Part shown: positions 30,998 through 38,278 of the stretch, one piece after another | Numbering within the stretch: the stretch's first letter is position 1 | Layout: every line of letters starts with the position of its first letter | From: a virus | Virus record (IMG/VR): IMGVR_UViG_3300030098_003235 | Span: 1 to 51,201 of that record | DNA: 51,201 nt | Strand: one strand, 5' to 3' | The notes under the pieces: generated by a model | What the model saw: the letters and a program-made list of their open reading frames with translations, nothing else | Told to the model about the DNA's origin: nothing | The model's database searches: none | Program-made: the position numbers and the translations under genes

Positions 30998-31118
30998 GTA
31001 ATTTTTTTTTGTTTTTAGATGAATAAACTATTGAGTTTGAAATGCCAGCCGCAAAACTGGTACGGCGGCTGTAACCCATAGCCCTAAGAAACCAGTACCA
31101 CACTAAAAAGTCCGACAT
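30990..31118 (-). CDS. Possible small protein with GYSRR motif (42 aa)
   Basis: ATG 31118 to TAA 30990 encodes MSDFLVWYWFLRAMGYSRRT then SFAAGISNSIVYSS and a Lys-rich end. The R-A-M-G-Y-S-R-R-x-S/A-x-x-x-A pattern recalls tiny phage helical proteins with LRxxGYSRxxA motifs. The start lies in the last of four CCGACATT-containing repeats, each of which contains an AATGTCGG start-like segment. The ribosome site is weak. A transcribed hairpin (CAGCCGC / GCGGCTG, near 31047-31072) falls within the coding sequence. Confidence 0.45.
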   Translation of the reverse strand: MSDFLVWYWFLRAMGYSRRTSFAAGISNSIVYSSKNKKKLLD

Positions 31119-31172
31119 TCTTAGGCCGACATTTTTAGGCCGACATTATTTACAGGGTAAAGGGCCGACATT
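31112..31172. repeat. CCGACATT iterons
   Basis: CCGACATT occurs at 31112, 31126, 31140 and 31165. The first three are exactly 14 bp apart, sharing the unit CCGACATTYTTAGG. A fifth copy is at 31477-31484 in the start of another small gene. On the minus strand each copy reads AATGTCGG, containing an ATG. They could be regulator or replication-initiator sites, or a duplicated start region. Confidence 0.7.
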
Positions 31173-31174
31173 TT

Positions 31175-31327
31175 TTACTCACCTAATTCTCCGCTTTTCC
31201 ATTTTTCCATAGTAAGTGTAGTAGCTTCAACAAGTGCTTTTTCTAGTGGCATACCACTATCGACTAGTTCATCGACAATTTGATTATATGTATTTTCTAA
31301 TATGATTTCGTTATGTGAGACAGACAT
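31175..31327 (-). CDS. Small hypothetical protein (50 aa)
   Basis: ATG 31327 has an AGAGAG ribosome site. The product MSVSHNEIILENTYNQIVDE then LVDSGMPLEKALVEATTLTM is an acidic all-helical protein ending EKWKSGELGE. The codon pattern and regular helices look like a real gene, and it is arranged head to tail with the 53 aa membrane gene (1-nt gap). Function is unknown. Confidence 0.65.
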   Translation of the reverse strand: MSVSHNEIILENTYNQIVDELVDSGMPLEKALVEATTLTMEKWKSGELGE

Positions 31328-31328
31328 A

Positions 31329-31490
31329 TTAACTCTCTAATATAACCTTTAATGTAACGATAGATAACCCAAACAATGCTAGTAAAACAATTTTAACTGT
31401 TTTAGAAATAGTTTTTGGAAACGACGTATAAACAAGCATACATATTACAAACATTAACAAATTGTTAACTATATAACCGACATTACTCAT
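31329..31490 (-). CDS. Small two-span membrane protein (53 aa)
   Basis: MSNVGYIVNNLLMFVICMLV, then YTSFPKTISKTVK, then IVLLALFGLSIVTLKVI: two hydrophobic helices joined by a basic loop, i.e. a hairpin in the inner membrane. This is in the early unit, so it may affect host membrane functions or superinfection rather than lysis; that is inference. It is followed after 1 nt by the 50 aa gene. Confidence 0.6.
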   Translation of the reverse strand: MSNVGYIVNNLLMFVICMLVYTSFPKTISKTVKIVLLALFGLSIVTLKVILES

Positions 31491-31496
31491 GATTTA

Positions 31497-31604
31497 TTAC
31501 CACGTTGCTAAATAACATAAACTTAAAAAAAATGAACATAATAAAAAAAGCGTTAAAATTATATATGCTTCCACAAGACATTGCTCACTTAATAAGCCAC
31601 TCAT
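31497..31604 (-). CDS. Possible single-span membrane peptide (35 aa)
   Basis: ATG 31604 overlaps the last codons of the zinc-ribbon gene. The peptide MSGLLSEQCLVEAYIILTLF continues into LLCSFFLSLCYLATW, a single long hydrophobic helix. It fills an otherwise empty gap. No ribosome site stands out, so confidence is low. Confidence 0.35.
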   Translation of the reverse strand: MSGLLSEQCLVEAYIILTLFLLCSFFLSLCYLATW

Positions 31605-31836
31605 GCTTATAAGAGGTTGTATCGCATGACGGACAAGTAGCCAAGGCCCATGAAAAGTTATATACTATCTCAGGCGCATTACAATTAGGACAGTATATAA
31701 CTTTACCAGATTTACCTGCCCTTGTATAACGATTGACATTTTTTAGTCCTTTGACAAAATCATCATCAATCTTGACATTGTAAAACCCCATAATGTCAAG
31801 TACCCACTCAAAAAAGTCTTTAGGTAGTTCTTTCAT
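31585..31836 (-). CDS. Zinc-ribbon protein (83 aa)
   Basis: After a helical N-terminus (MKELPKDFFEWVLDIMGF) comes NRYTRAGKSGKVIYCPNCNA, then VYNFSWALATCPSCDTTSYK. Two CPxC pairs 18 residues apart define a zinc ribbon. I recall proteins of this size with the SGKVI-x-CPxC ... FSWxAxxCxxC order from other marine phages, function unknown. Nucleic-acid binding or a regulator of host transcription is plausible. It is part of the leftward early unit. Confidence 0.75.
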   Translation of the reverse strand: MKELPKDFFEWVLDIMGFYNVKIDDDFVKGLKNVNRYTRAGKSGKVIYCPNCNAPEIVYNFSWALATCPSCDTTSYKHEWLIK

Positions 31837-31849
31837 AATCTTCTCCTAT

Positions 31850-32053
31850 TTATCCATATAGAATATCATCACCTTCGTATATTCTAGTTATTACCCATCT
31901 ACCATTATCGGCAAGATGGGGAAACCTTTTAGAGTCACGATATTTAATTATACCTAACTCTACATCAGTCATCCAAGTCCACTGAAGAGTTTTACCATCA
32001 TAAGCTCTTTTGCTGTACTCGACAATTCTTTTTTTTCTAGGTTTATTTTTCAT
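31850..32053 (-). CDS. Small basic hypothetical protein (67 aa)
   Basis: MKNKPRKKRIVEYSKRAYDG, then WTWMTDVELGIIKYRDSKRF and RWVITRIYEGDD: a compact, basic, strand-rich protein. GCAGAGAA lies before the ATG. Unrecognised. Upstream is the 37-bp tandem repeat in the leader, so its expression may be controlled there. Confidence 0.65.
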   Translation of the reverse strand: MKNKPRKKRIVEYSKRAYDGKTLQWTWMTDVELGIIKYRDSKRFPHLADNGRWVITRIYEGDDILYG

Positions 32054-32100
32054 GTTTTTTCTCTGCTTTACAAAAATAAACGACAGCTACCCGATTTCTT

Positions 32101-32174
32101 CACGCCACCCTATTTAAAGGAGTAGTCGGGAGCCACTCACGCCACCCTATTTAAAGGAATGGTCGGGAGCCGCT
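32101..32174. repeat. 37-bp tandem duplication in a leader
   Basis: 32101-32137 and 32138-32174 are two adjacent 37-bp units differing at only three positions, each containing CACGCCACCCTATTTAAAGG and TCGGGAGCC. The block is much richer in G+C than its surroundings. The first unit can pair GCTxCCCGA upstream with TCGGGAGC. It may be a duplicated RNA element or binding site. Confidence 0.9.
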
Positions 32175-32183
32175 GCCAAGGCT

Positions 32184-32459
32184 TTAATCAAGTTTACACC
32201 CTTCCATTAACCTGTCTCTAACCCATAGAAAATCATATCCTAAATCATCAGAATAGGGTTTGTCCTCAAACATACTAGGATACAAATAAAACTTGTTATC
32301 TTTTTGAATAATATGTTCCCATTCACCAGACTTTGTGTCAAGATAAGTAAAACCACTTTCTTGGAGTTCAATACAGTCTGCTTTAATCCAATATTGACGA
32401 ACAGTAAGTTCTTCTTCAGAAGATAATAATTCATCTCGTAATTGAATATATAAACTCAT
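32184..32459 (-). CDS. Hypothetical protein (91 aa)
   Basis: MSLYIQLRDELLSSEEELTV, then QYWIKADCIELQESGFTYLD and FLWVRDRLMEGCKLD: acidic, mixed helix and strand. Unrecognised. The start lies 3 nt after the stop of the 134 aa gene, so the two are probably co-translated in the leftward early unit. Confidence 0.65.
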   Translation of the reverse strand: MSLYIQLRDELLSSEEELTVRQYWIKADCIELQESGFTYLDTKSGEWEHIIQKDNKFYLYPSMFEDKPYSDDLGYDFLWVRDRLMEGCKLD

Positions 32460-32462
32460 TGG

Positions 32463-32867
32463 TCAGTCCTCTTTTCTCCAGTAACTTGTCCCATCTCCAG
32501 TATAAACTTCGGCATGAGATAATATTGGGTGAGGCTCTACGTCTGCTCCTGCTAATCGAACAGCAGCCAGATAAGCTGCTAAACCATTACAGGGTTTTCC
32601 TGTCCCATCATCCTCATCCATGTTTGGTAAAGAACCGCAGTGTCCGTAATCCAACATAAAATCCAATAGTATTTTGAAATTTACATCAAAATCTTTCTTT
32701 GAAAGTAAAGTTACCTTCTCTTTATTATAAAATTTAATTGTGTCTGTCACAACATCTTCTGCTGTACTGATTATACTAGCGCAATCTGGGTTTAATTTTT
32801 CGGCTTTGTAATACAAAGTAGTTAACTCTTCTAAAATTTCTTTCAATTCTTCTATTTTTCTTTTCAT
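32463..32867 (-). CDS. Hypothetical protein (134 aa)
   Basis: The start was chosen at ATG 32867 (MKRKIEELKEILEELTTLYY) because AAGGAG lies 6 nt before it; a longer frame from 32927 has no such site. N-terminal coiled-coil helices are followed by a segment DYGHCGSLPNMDEDDGTGKP and a C-terminus HAEVYTGDGTSYWRKED. Unrecognised. The conserved-looking Cys/Asp-rich centre could bind a metal. Confidence 0.65.
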   Translation of the reverse strand: MKRKIEELKEILEELTTLYYKAEKLNPDCASIISTAEDVVTDTIKFYNKEKVTLLSKKDFDVNFKILLDFMLDYGHCGSLPNMDEDDGTGKPCNGLAAYLAAVRLAGADVEPHPILSHAEVYTGDGTSYWRKED

Positions 32868-32877
32868 TGTCAACTCC

Positions 32878-33171
32878 TTAATCTTTAACATCACCTGTTT
32901 CAGTATTATAATATACAAGTTGTACACCTAGTTTCTTTTGTAAATCAGATGTAGACCTATTAATCATTGTATTAGGTTGCTTTGCAGTTTGCGATCTAAA
33001 TGACATGGTTTTAACATCTATAAATCTTACCTCACCAGTGTTAGGATTTACAATAACAATATCAATAGGGCCTGTTCCCATTGTCTCATTATACACATAC
33101 CAACCTTGTTGAGTATAATGTTTCATTACAGAAATTTTAGATAGTAAACCTTTTTGATGTGTGTTTTCCAT
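32878..33171 (-). CDS. PD-(D/E)XK nuclease-fold protein (97 aa)
   Basis: QKGLLSKISVMKHYTQQGWY (helix with Lys), then GPIDIVIVNPNTGEVRFIDV with K-T-M-S following: the D...(D/E)xK core I-D-I-V-I ... F-I-D-V-K-T of resolvase-like and small restriction-type endonucleases. The length fits a minimal archaeal-resolvase-like or group-I-intron-type domain. It may resolve or cut DNA during takeover or replication. It lies in the leftward early unit beside an HTH protein. Confidence 0.7.
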   Translation of the reverse strand: MENTHQKGLLSKISVMKHYTQQGWYVYNETMGTGPIDIVIVNPNTGEVRFIDVKTMSFRSQTAKQPNTMINRSTSDLQKKLGVQLVYYNTETGDVKD

Positions 33172-33178
33172 AATAAAC

Positions 33179-33520
33179 CTATACGTGTGAATATTTTTTT
33201 AATGCTTCTGTTAATCTATGTTTACGAGATTCTTCATGATTTATAAAATCTGGTTTCTCTTCATACGCAAGAGATTTATCATATTTATTAGAGTGTTTTC
33301 TAGGCGCATATTCCCTATTGCTTTTTTTACATAGCCCCATTCTTTCTTTTAATCCTAACACAGAATTTCTAGTAAGAAAAGCCTGTAATTCGTTTTTACA
33401 AATTTTATTAGCTTGTTTAGCAACTTCCCTAGAACTAAGCCCTTGTAAAATTAATTCTTTTACAACTTTTTTAGTATTTGGTGTATGTCTAAATTTGTGC
33501 ATTAGTTGTTTTCCATCCAT
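33179..33520 (-). CDS. HTH-like DNA-binding protein (113 aa)
   Basis: FRHTPNTKKVVKELILQGLS, then SREVAKQANKICKNELQAFL and TRNSVLGLKERMG form a typical helix-turn-helix with a basic tail. It may regulate transcription or recognise DNA ends. The start at 33520 overlaps the upstream gene by 19 nt. An alternative ATG at 33502 forms a TAATG junction with its stop and would shorten the protein by six residues; I cannot decide between them. Confidence 0.65.
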   Translation of the reverse strand: MDGKQLMHKFRHTPNTKKVVKELILQGLSSREVAKQANKICKNELQAFLTRNSVLGLKERMGLCKKSNREYAPRKHSNKYDKSLAYEEKPDFINHEESRKHRLTEALKKYSHV

Positions 33521-34008
33521 TCTGGTTTTTTAGAGTAGTTCCATCTGGCAAAACCAGATTTTTCTCCGATGTAAAAGGCCCGATAAGCACCTACAGTATC
33601 ATCTTGTTTATATTGATCGGGCATACATTGAGGTGGCGGCGTGAACCCTCCGACACCATCTATTTTTTTTGGAATATTTGCAAGAAAGCCAAGGAGTTTT
33701 TCAGAGGCGTGTACCTTTTCGTATCTTACACGATACTCGACACATAAACTACAAAACAAACTGTAGAGCCACTTATAATTAGGGCCGCTTTCTCTAGCCC
33801 ATATGCACGAGGGATGGTTTTTGTGTGCAATTTTATACACACCTAATTCATCAAGTTTTTGAGAGAAGAAATCTTGTTCTGCTTCTTTTTGACACCGCCA
33901 TGCGGTAGACAACATTTGTGCTGATTCGAGAATCATCTTTACAACGTGTTTGTCACAGTGATAGTTTGCCGCTATAACTGGGTTAGAAGATAAGTAAAAT
34001 ATATTCAT
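33502..34008 (-). CDS. Conserved phage protein of unknown function, YHCDKH motif (168 aa)
   Basis: MNIFYLSSNPVIAANYHCDK and HVVKMILESAQMLSTAWR at the start, then HKNHPSCIWARESGPNYKWL and PPPQCMPDQYKQDDTVGAYR. I recall the opening YLxxNPVxAAxYHCDKHVVKM and later HPSxxWxRES...NYxWL in many marine phage proteins, never assigned. The start is ATG 34008; the frame extends to 34059, but the promoter -10 and transcription start lie inside that extension. It is the first gene of the leftward early unit. The His, Cys and Glu pattern suggests a metal site (inference). Confidence 0.75.
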   Translation of the reverse strand: MNIFYLSSNPVIAANYHCDKHVVKMILESAQMLSTAWRCQKEAEQDFFSQKLDELGVYKIAHKNHPSCIWARESGPNYKWLYSLFCSLCVEYRVRYEKVHASEKLLGFLANIPKKIDGVGGFTPPPQCMPDQYKQDDTVGAYRAFYIGEKSGFARWNYSKKPEWMENN

Positions 34009-34047
34009 GGGCCAGAGGACTTCTTGGATTGTTAAAAACAGAAATCG

Positions 34048-34076
34048 ACTATAGGGCATAAAAAAATAGTTGTCAA
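34048..34076 (-). promoter_or_regulatory. Sigma70 promoter, leftward early unit
   Basis: Minus strand TTGACA (34076-34071), 17-bp spacer, TATAGT (34053-34048). The predicted start near 34041 lies ~33 bases before the chosen ATG at 34008. It diverges from the rightward promoter of the replication unit. Confidence 0.85.
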
Positions 34077-34088
34077 CAAAAAAAATAT

Positions 34089-34117
34089 CTTGACGTAATT
34101 TTTCTTGTGTGATACAA
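34089..34117 (+). promoter_or_regulatory. Sigma70 promoter, rightward replication unit
   Basis: TTGACG (34089-34094), 17-bp spacer, TACAAG (34112-34117). The -10 is only fair (4 of 6). The primase ATG at 34157 is ~32 bases after the predicted start. Together with the leftward promoter it makes a GTCAA...TTGAC symmetric arrangement, like the pair at 27.2 kb. Confidence 0.65.
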
Positions 34118-34156
34118 GGTTGGTTTATCAGCCCGAAACAAAGGTTTTTATAAACT

Positions 34157-34975
34157 ATGAATAATAATATAATATCTTATATTAATACTATTAATATTAA
34201 TAAAGAAGAATCTATTAGAATAGATTGTCCTATATGTAATGGTATAAATAGTTTATCTATTACTAATTTTGGTGATGTTACTAAGTTTAATTGTTTTAAA
34301 GCATCTTGTAACGTAAAGGGTACATATAAGAATGATATATCTTCTGAATCATTTTCTAAGACTTATGATAATGAAACTACTGATTATAAAAATTCTAGGG
34401 GGAATAGTTATTCGCCACAGGCTAAGAAAGTTTTACAGAGATATTGGAGAGGTAATGACTTCCCCATTGAACTTGTCAATTATCTTAATAATAATAACTG
34501 TTTGTTCGCTTATCAAAACAATTCAGCAGACATAAGATATGATTATCAAAAAAATAGGGCAGTATTTGTTATCAAAAATAGTAGAAATGAGGTTATAGAT
34601 GCCGCAGGTAGAGCATTAGATAACGCTTCTACACCTAAATGGTACAGATATGGTAGTAGTCGTATGCCTTACATATGCGGAAATACCAAATGTAAACACG
34701 CTGTAGTAGTAGAAGATTGTGCTTCTGCAACAGCTATATCACATTACGTAACAGGTGTAGCGTTGTTAGGTACTCATTTAACAGAAGAAGCGGAACAGAT
34801 ATTATGTGATAAGTTTGACAAAGTTTCTGTAGCTTTAGACAAAGATGCTACAATGAAAAGCATATCACTTATAAATAAATTGAAATGGAATATAAATAAC
34901 GTTAATGTCATAGTCTTAGAAAGAGACTTAAAAATTGAAAACAACATAAAAGGAGTTTTAAAACTCGATGATTGA
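34157..34975 (+). CDS. DNA primase, T7 gp4 N-terminal type (272 aa)
   Basis: Synthesises RNA primers for lagging-strand replication. An N-terminal zinc finger is visible as C24-P-I-C27 and C46-x4-C51. A TOPRIM-type core follows, with AVVVEDCASATAISHYVTG (catalytic Glu near 198) and SVALDKDAT (Asp near 237). The helicase part of T7 gp4 is missing here and is encoded by the next gene, whose start overlaps by 8 nt, so primase and helicase are split. The gene is the first of the rightward replication unit. Confidence 0.88.
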   Translation: MNNNIISYINTININKEESIRIDCPICNGINSLSITNFGDVTKFNCFKASCNVKGTYKNDISSESFSKTYDNETTDYKNSRGNSYSPQAKKVLQRYWRGNDFPIELVNYLNNNNCLFAYQNNSADIRYDYQKNRAVFVIKNSRNEVIDAAGRALDNASTPKWYRYGSSRMPYICGNTKCKHAVVVEDCASATAISHYVTGVALLGTHLTEEAEQILCDKFDKVSVALDKDATMKSISLINKLKWNINNVNVIVLERDLKIENNIKGVLKLDD

Positions 34976-36158
34976 AAAACAAATACTTAAATTATCTTTA
35001 AACAATGAAACATACAACAAGATAGCGCACCTCTTAAAAAAAAGTAACTTTCCTAAAGAGGTAGTAACTATACTTGAAGTAATAGGTCAATGCCATAAGG
35101 ATTACGCACGAGATATAACAACAGAAGAAGTTCTAGCTGTTCATAGGGAAAAGTATCCTACGTTAACTGATACAGCCAGAAAAAAAGTAGAAAGAGATAT
35201 AGTTTCTCTTGATAAAATAAACATAGGTGATGATGTAGCTCTAGATGTTATACATTCTTTTTGGAAAAGAACAAAAGCTAAATCTATTGGAGAAGATGCA
35301 TTAGAAATTTATTTAGGTAATAAAAAAGATATAGGCGGCTTGTTACGTAACATAAACGAACTTAATGAAAATGATACAAGAATATCTGAAACGTATAAGG
35401 TTGTCGATGATGACATTGAGGATCTATTAAAATATGTTAACGAAAAGCCTGAGTTTGATTTTCCTCCTAGGATACAGCCTAGTGTGCATGGTATAAACAG
35501 AGGAAACCTTGGTATAATATTTGCAAGACCAGAAGCTGGTAAGACAACGTTTTGTGCTTGGCTTGCCGCAAACTACATAAGCAAAGGTTACAAAGTTGCT
35601 TATTGGGCTAATGAAGAAATAGCTAAAGTTGTAAAAACTAGAATAGTTCTTTCTTATATGAGAAAAAGCCCTGCTGAAGCAAAAGAAAGTATGAATGAAG
35701 TTAAGAACAAGTTTGTAAACGAAATTAGACCTAACCTATATATGCTTGATTCTGTAGGGACTTCCATACAGGAGATAGAGGAGTTTACAACTCGTAACGA
35801 AGTTGATATAGTATTCATTGACCAGCTTGACAAAGTGCGTATAGATGCAGAGTTCTCACGTGGTGATGAGAGGTTGAAAGAGTTGTACTGTCGTGCCAGA
35901 GAGATTGCCAAGAGAAATAACGTAGCTGTATGGGCTGTATCACAAGCGAACTACGAAGCACATGGAAGATCAGAGATAGACTATTCTATGTTAGATAGTT
36001 CACGTACAGGAAAAGCAGGAGAAGCTGATATTATAGTAGGTATAGGTATTGCTGAAGAAGAGAGCTATAGAACAATTAAAATATCTAAGAACAAGATAAA
36101 TGGCTGGCATGGTTCTATAGTTATGTACATGGATAGAGAAAGGGTGTTATACGAATGA
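34968..36158 (+). CDS. Replicative DNA helicase, DnaB/gp4 C-terminal type (396 aa)
   Basis: Ring helicase that unwinds DNA ahead of the polymerase. The Walker A motif is FARPEAGKTTFCAWLA (about residues 184-198) and Walker B is EVDIVFIDQLDKVR (about 279-291). Further motifs include AVWAVSQANYEAHG (the Gln sensor) and ADIIVGIGIAEEESYRTIKI (arginine-finger region) near the C-terminus. The N-terminal ~150 residues are helical, probably binding primase. The gene overlaps the primase gene at its 5' end and the polymerase gene by ATGA at its 3' end. Confidence 0.9.
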   Translation: MIEKQILKLSLNNETYNKIAHLLKKSNFPKEVVTILEVIGQCHKDYARDITTEEVLAVHREKYPTLTDTARKKVERDIVSLDKINIGDDVALDVIHSFWKRTKAKSIGEDALEIYLGNKKDIGGLLRNINELNENDTRISETYKVVDDDIEDLLKYVNEKPEFDFPPRIQPSVHGINRGNLGIIFARPEAGKTTFCAWLAANYISKGYKVAYWANEEIAKVVKTRIVLSYMRKSPAEAKESMNEVKNKFVNEIRPNLYMLDSVGTSIQEIEEFTTRNEVDIVFIDQLDKVRIDAEFSRGDERLKELYCRAREIAKRNNVAVWAVSQANYEAHGRSEIDYSMLDSSRTGKAGEADIIVGIGIAEEESYRTIKISKNKINGWHGSIVMYMDRERVLYE

Positions 36159-38272
36159 CTACAGTTTGTTTTCTTGATGTAGAAACCTCTTTTTCAAAAA
36201 CGGATATAGGCACAGTTTCCTCACCTTTCTTTGGGCAACAGCTTGTATCTGTAGGTTTCCAACTGTGGAATATGGAGCCGCCTTTTGGCCCCCATAAGAT
36301 AGAAAACCATTATCTATTTTTTAATCACAACTCTGCACCTTATTTTTCTGATGGGCATGAGGTTTTACAAAACGCTCTTGATAAGACTGACATTCTTGTG
36401 GGCCACAACATTAAGTTCGACTTAACGTGGCTAAGAGAGTGCGGTTTTAAGTACAGCAAAAAGCTATACTGCACTATGGTTTCTGAGTACGTTCTTCTTA
36501 GAAGTAAAAAACTTCCCCTATCTCTTGCTGAGTGTTGTAAGCGCAGAGGCATACAGGAAAAGAACGCACATATATTAGATGAATATATATCTAAAGATGT
36601 TTCGTTTGAGGACATACCCCCAGAGATTGTAGAAGAGTATGGCTCAAATGATGTTGAGATAGCCAAGCTACTTGCAGAACACCAACTAAAAAGTTTTAAT
36701 TTTTCTTGGAAAGACTATCATCTTAATAATATTAAACCTGATAGCGAGTTGGGCTTGATGTCTACACTTACTCTAAGTAATGAGCTTACAAATGTTCTTA
36801 CGGATGTAGAGAGAAGGGGCATTAAAATATCTAATGAAAATCTACAAAAGATTAAGATTGCATACCAAAAAGAATGGGCAACTCTTGAACATGATCTACA
36901 AAAAATCATTGAGGAAGTTATGGGAGACACACCTATAAACTTAGAAAGCCCTGATGATAGAAGTCTACTTGTATATTCCAGAAAAGTTACAGATAAAAAG
37001 GCATGGAAAGAAGCATTTAATTTAGGTTGGGAAGTTAATGGTAATACAAAACGCCAGAAGTTTCGTAGAAGAATGTCACGTAGAATATTTGTTGACATTG
37101 TAAAGAACCTTGCGCCTGTACAGCGTAAAACAAGAGGAAAACCTTGCGACCACTGTGGGGGAAAAGGAAAGATACGGTCTTACACAAAATCAGGTGTCCT
37201 TAGTAAAGTACAGAAAACTTGCAAGAAGTGTGGCGGTAAAGGTGTTCTATATGATACGTTACAGCAACCAGCAGGTTTGAAAGTTGTTCCAAGGGATCAA
37301 CATGATGTTGCCTCTGCAGGTTTTAAAACAGATAAGCAGACTTTGATGAGTTTACTTCCTTATCAAGAAGGAATTGCAAAAGAGTTTATAGATAAGTATG
37401 TAAGGTACTCACAAGTTCGCACATACTTAAATACTTTTGTTGAGTCTCTTGAAACTTATCAAGATGAAGAATGTTTTATTCATCCTCAATTTATGCAGTG
37501 TGTTACTTCTACAGGTAGGCTTAGTTCTCGCGCACCTAACTTTCAAAATATGCCTAGAGGCTCTACATTTCCTGCGAGAGAAGCTATTGTGTCTCGTTTT
37601 GATGGTGGTTATATTTTAGAAGGAGACTACAGACAACTAGAGTTTAGAGTTGCAGGATTTTTATCAGGTGACGAACAAATATATGAGGATGTAAAAAATG
37701 GAATTGATGTTCATTCTTATACTGCCAATATCATGGGGGTTGACAGACAGTCAGCCAAATCACATACGTTTAAACCTTTGTACGGTGGAACGAAGGGAAC
37801 AAGGCAGGAGATGCGTTACTACGATGCCTTTAAAACTAAATACAGCGGTGTTACCTCATGGCATGAAAGATTACAAAGAGAAGCAGTAAATAAGAAAAAA
37901 GTAACTCTTCCATCTGGGAGAGAATACAGCTTTCCTAACGCAAAGTTTAACAGGTTTGGTGTTGCAACAGGTGCAACAGCTATCAAAAACTATCCTGTAC
38001 AGGGGTTTGCTACTGCGGATATTCTTCCTCTTTCATTAATTAATCTACATAAAAAACTTGACAATTATAAAAGTGTTGTTATAAATACGGTTCACGACTC
38101 TATTGTTGTTGATGTTCATCCAAAAGAAAAAGATGAAATAATACAGCTACTAAGAGATTCTATGTTATCAATTAAAGATGAATGTTCTAAACGTTATTTA
38201 ATTGATTTTGATATGCCTATTGACATAGAATTAAAAATAGGCTATGATTGGTTAAATCTGAAGGAGATTTAA
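36155..38272 (+). CDS. DNA polymerase A with inserted DnaJ-type zinc module (705 aa)
   Basis: Family-A replicative polymerase with proofreading. The exonuclease has DxE (D8, E10 in FLDVETS), VGHNIKFDLTWL (Asp near 89) and YGSND (Tyr162, Asp166). An insert then carries CDHCGGKG (about 331-338) and CKKCGGKG (about 355-362), the DnaJ CxxCxGxG repeat. Polymerase motif A is LEGDYRQLEFRVAG (about 487-500), motif B is RQSAKSHTFKPLYGG (Arg531, Lys535, Phe539, Tyr543) and motif C is NTVHDSIVVDV (about 643-653). The residue matching E. coli Pol I position 762 is Phe. The central DnaJ insert is the recognised hallmark of HMO-2011-type phages. Confidence 0.95.
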   Translation: MTTVCFLDVETSFSKTDIGTVSSPFFGQQLVSVGFQLWNMEPPFGPHKIENHYLFFNHNSAPYFSDGHEVLQNALDKTDILVGHNIKFDLTWLRECGFKYSKKLYCTMVSEYVLLRSKKLPLSLAECCKRRGIQEKNAHILDEYISKDVSFEDIPPEIVEEYGSNDVEIAKLLAEHQLKSFNFSWKDYHLNNIKPDSELGLMSTLTLSNELTNVLTDVERRGIKISNENLQKIKIAYQKEWATLEHDLQKIIEEVMGDTPINLESPDDRSLLVYSRKVTDKKAWKEAFNLGWEVNGNTKRQKFRRRMSRRIFVDIVKNLAPVQRKTRGKPCDHCGGKGKIRSYTKSGVLSKVQKTCKKCGGKGVLYDTLQQPAGLKVVPRDQHDVASAGFKTDKQTLMSLLPYQEGIAKEFIDKYVRYSQVRTYLNTFVESLETYQDEECFIHPQFMQCVTSTGRLSSRAPNFQNMPRGSTFPAREAIVSRFDGGYILEGDYRQLEFRVAGFLSGDEQIYEDVKNGIDVHSYTANIMGVDRQSAKSHTFKPLYGGTKGTRQEMRYYDAFKTKYSGVTSWHERLQREAVNKKKVTLPSGREYSFPNAKFNRFGVATGATAIKNYPVQGFATADILPLSLINLHKKLDNYKSVVINTVHDSIVVDVHPKEKDEIIQLLRDSMLSIKDECSKRYLIDFDMPIDIELKIGYDWLNLKEI

Positions 38273-38278
38273 AAACCT

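Noticed and set aside
31112-32174. CRISPR-like array
   Set aside because: Repeat units of 14 and 37 bp are tandem with no variable spacers of regular size and no cas genes; the Cas4-like protein belongs to the replication operon.
32868-32875. TTGACA just before the 134 aa gene as a -35 box
   Set aside because: It overlaps the AAGGAG ribosome site and start codon; no -10 at a suitable distance would serve the downstream gene.
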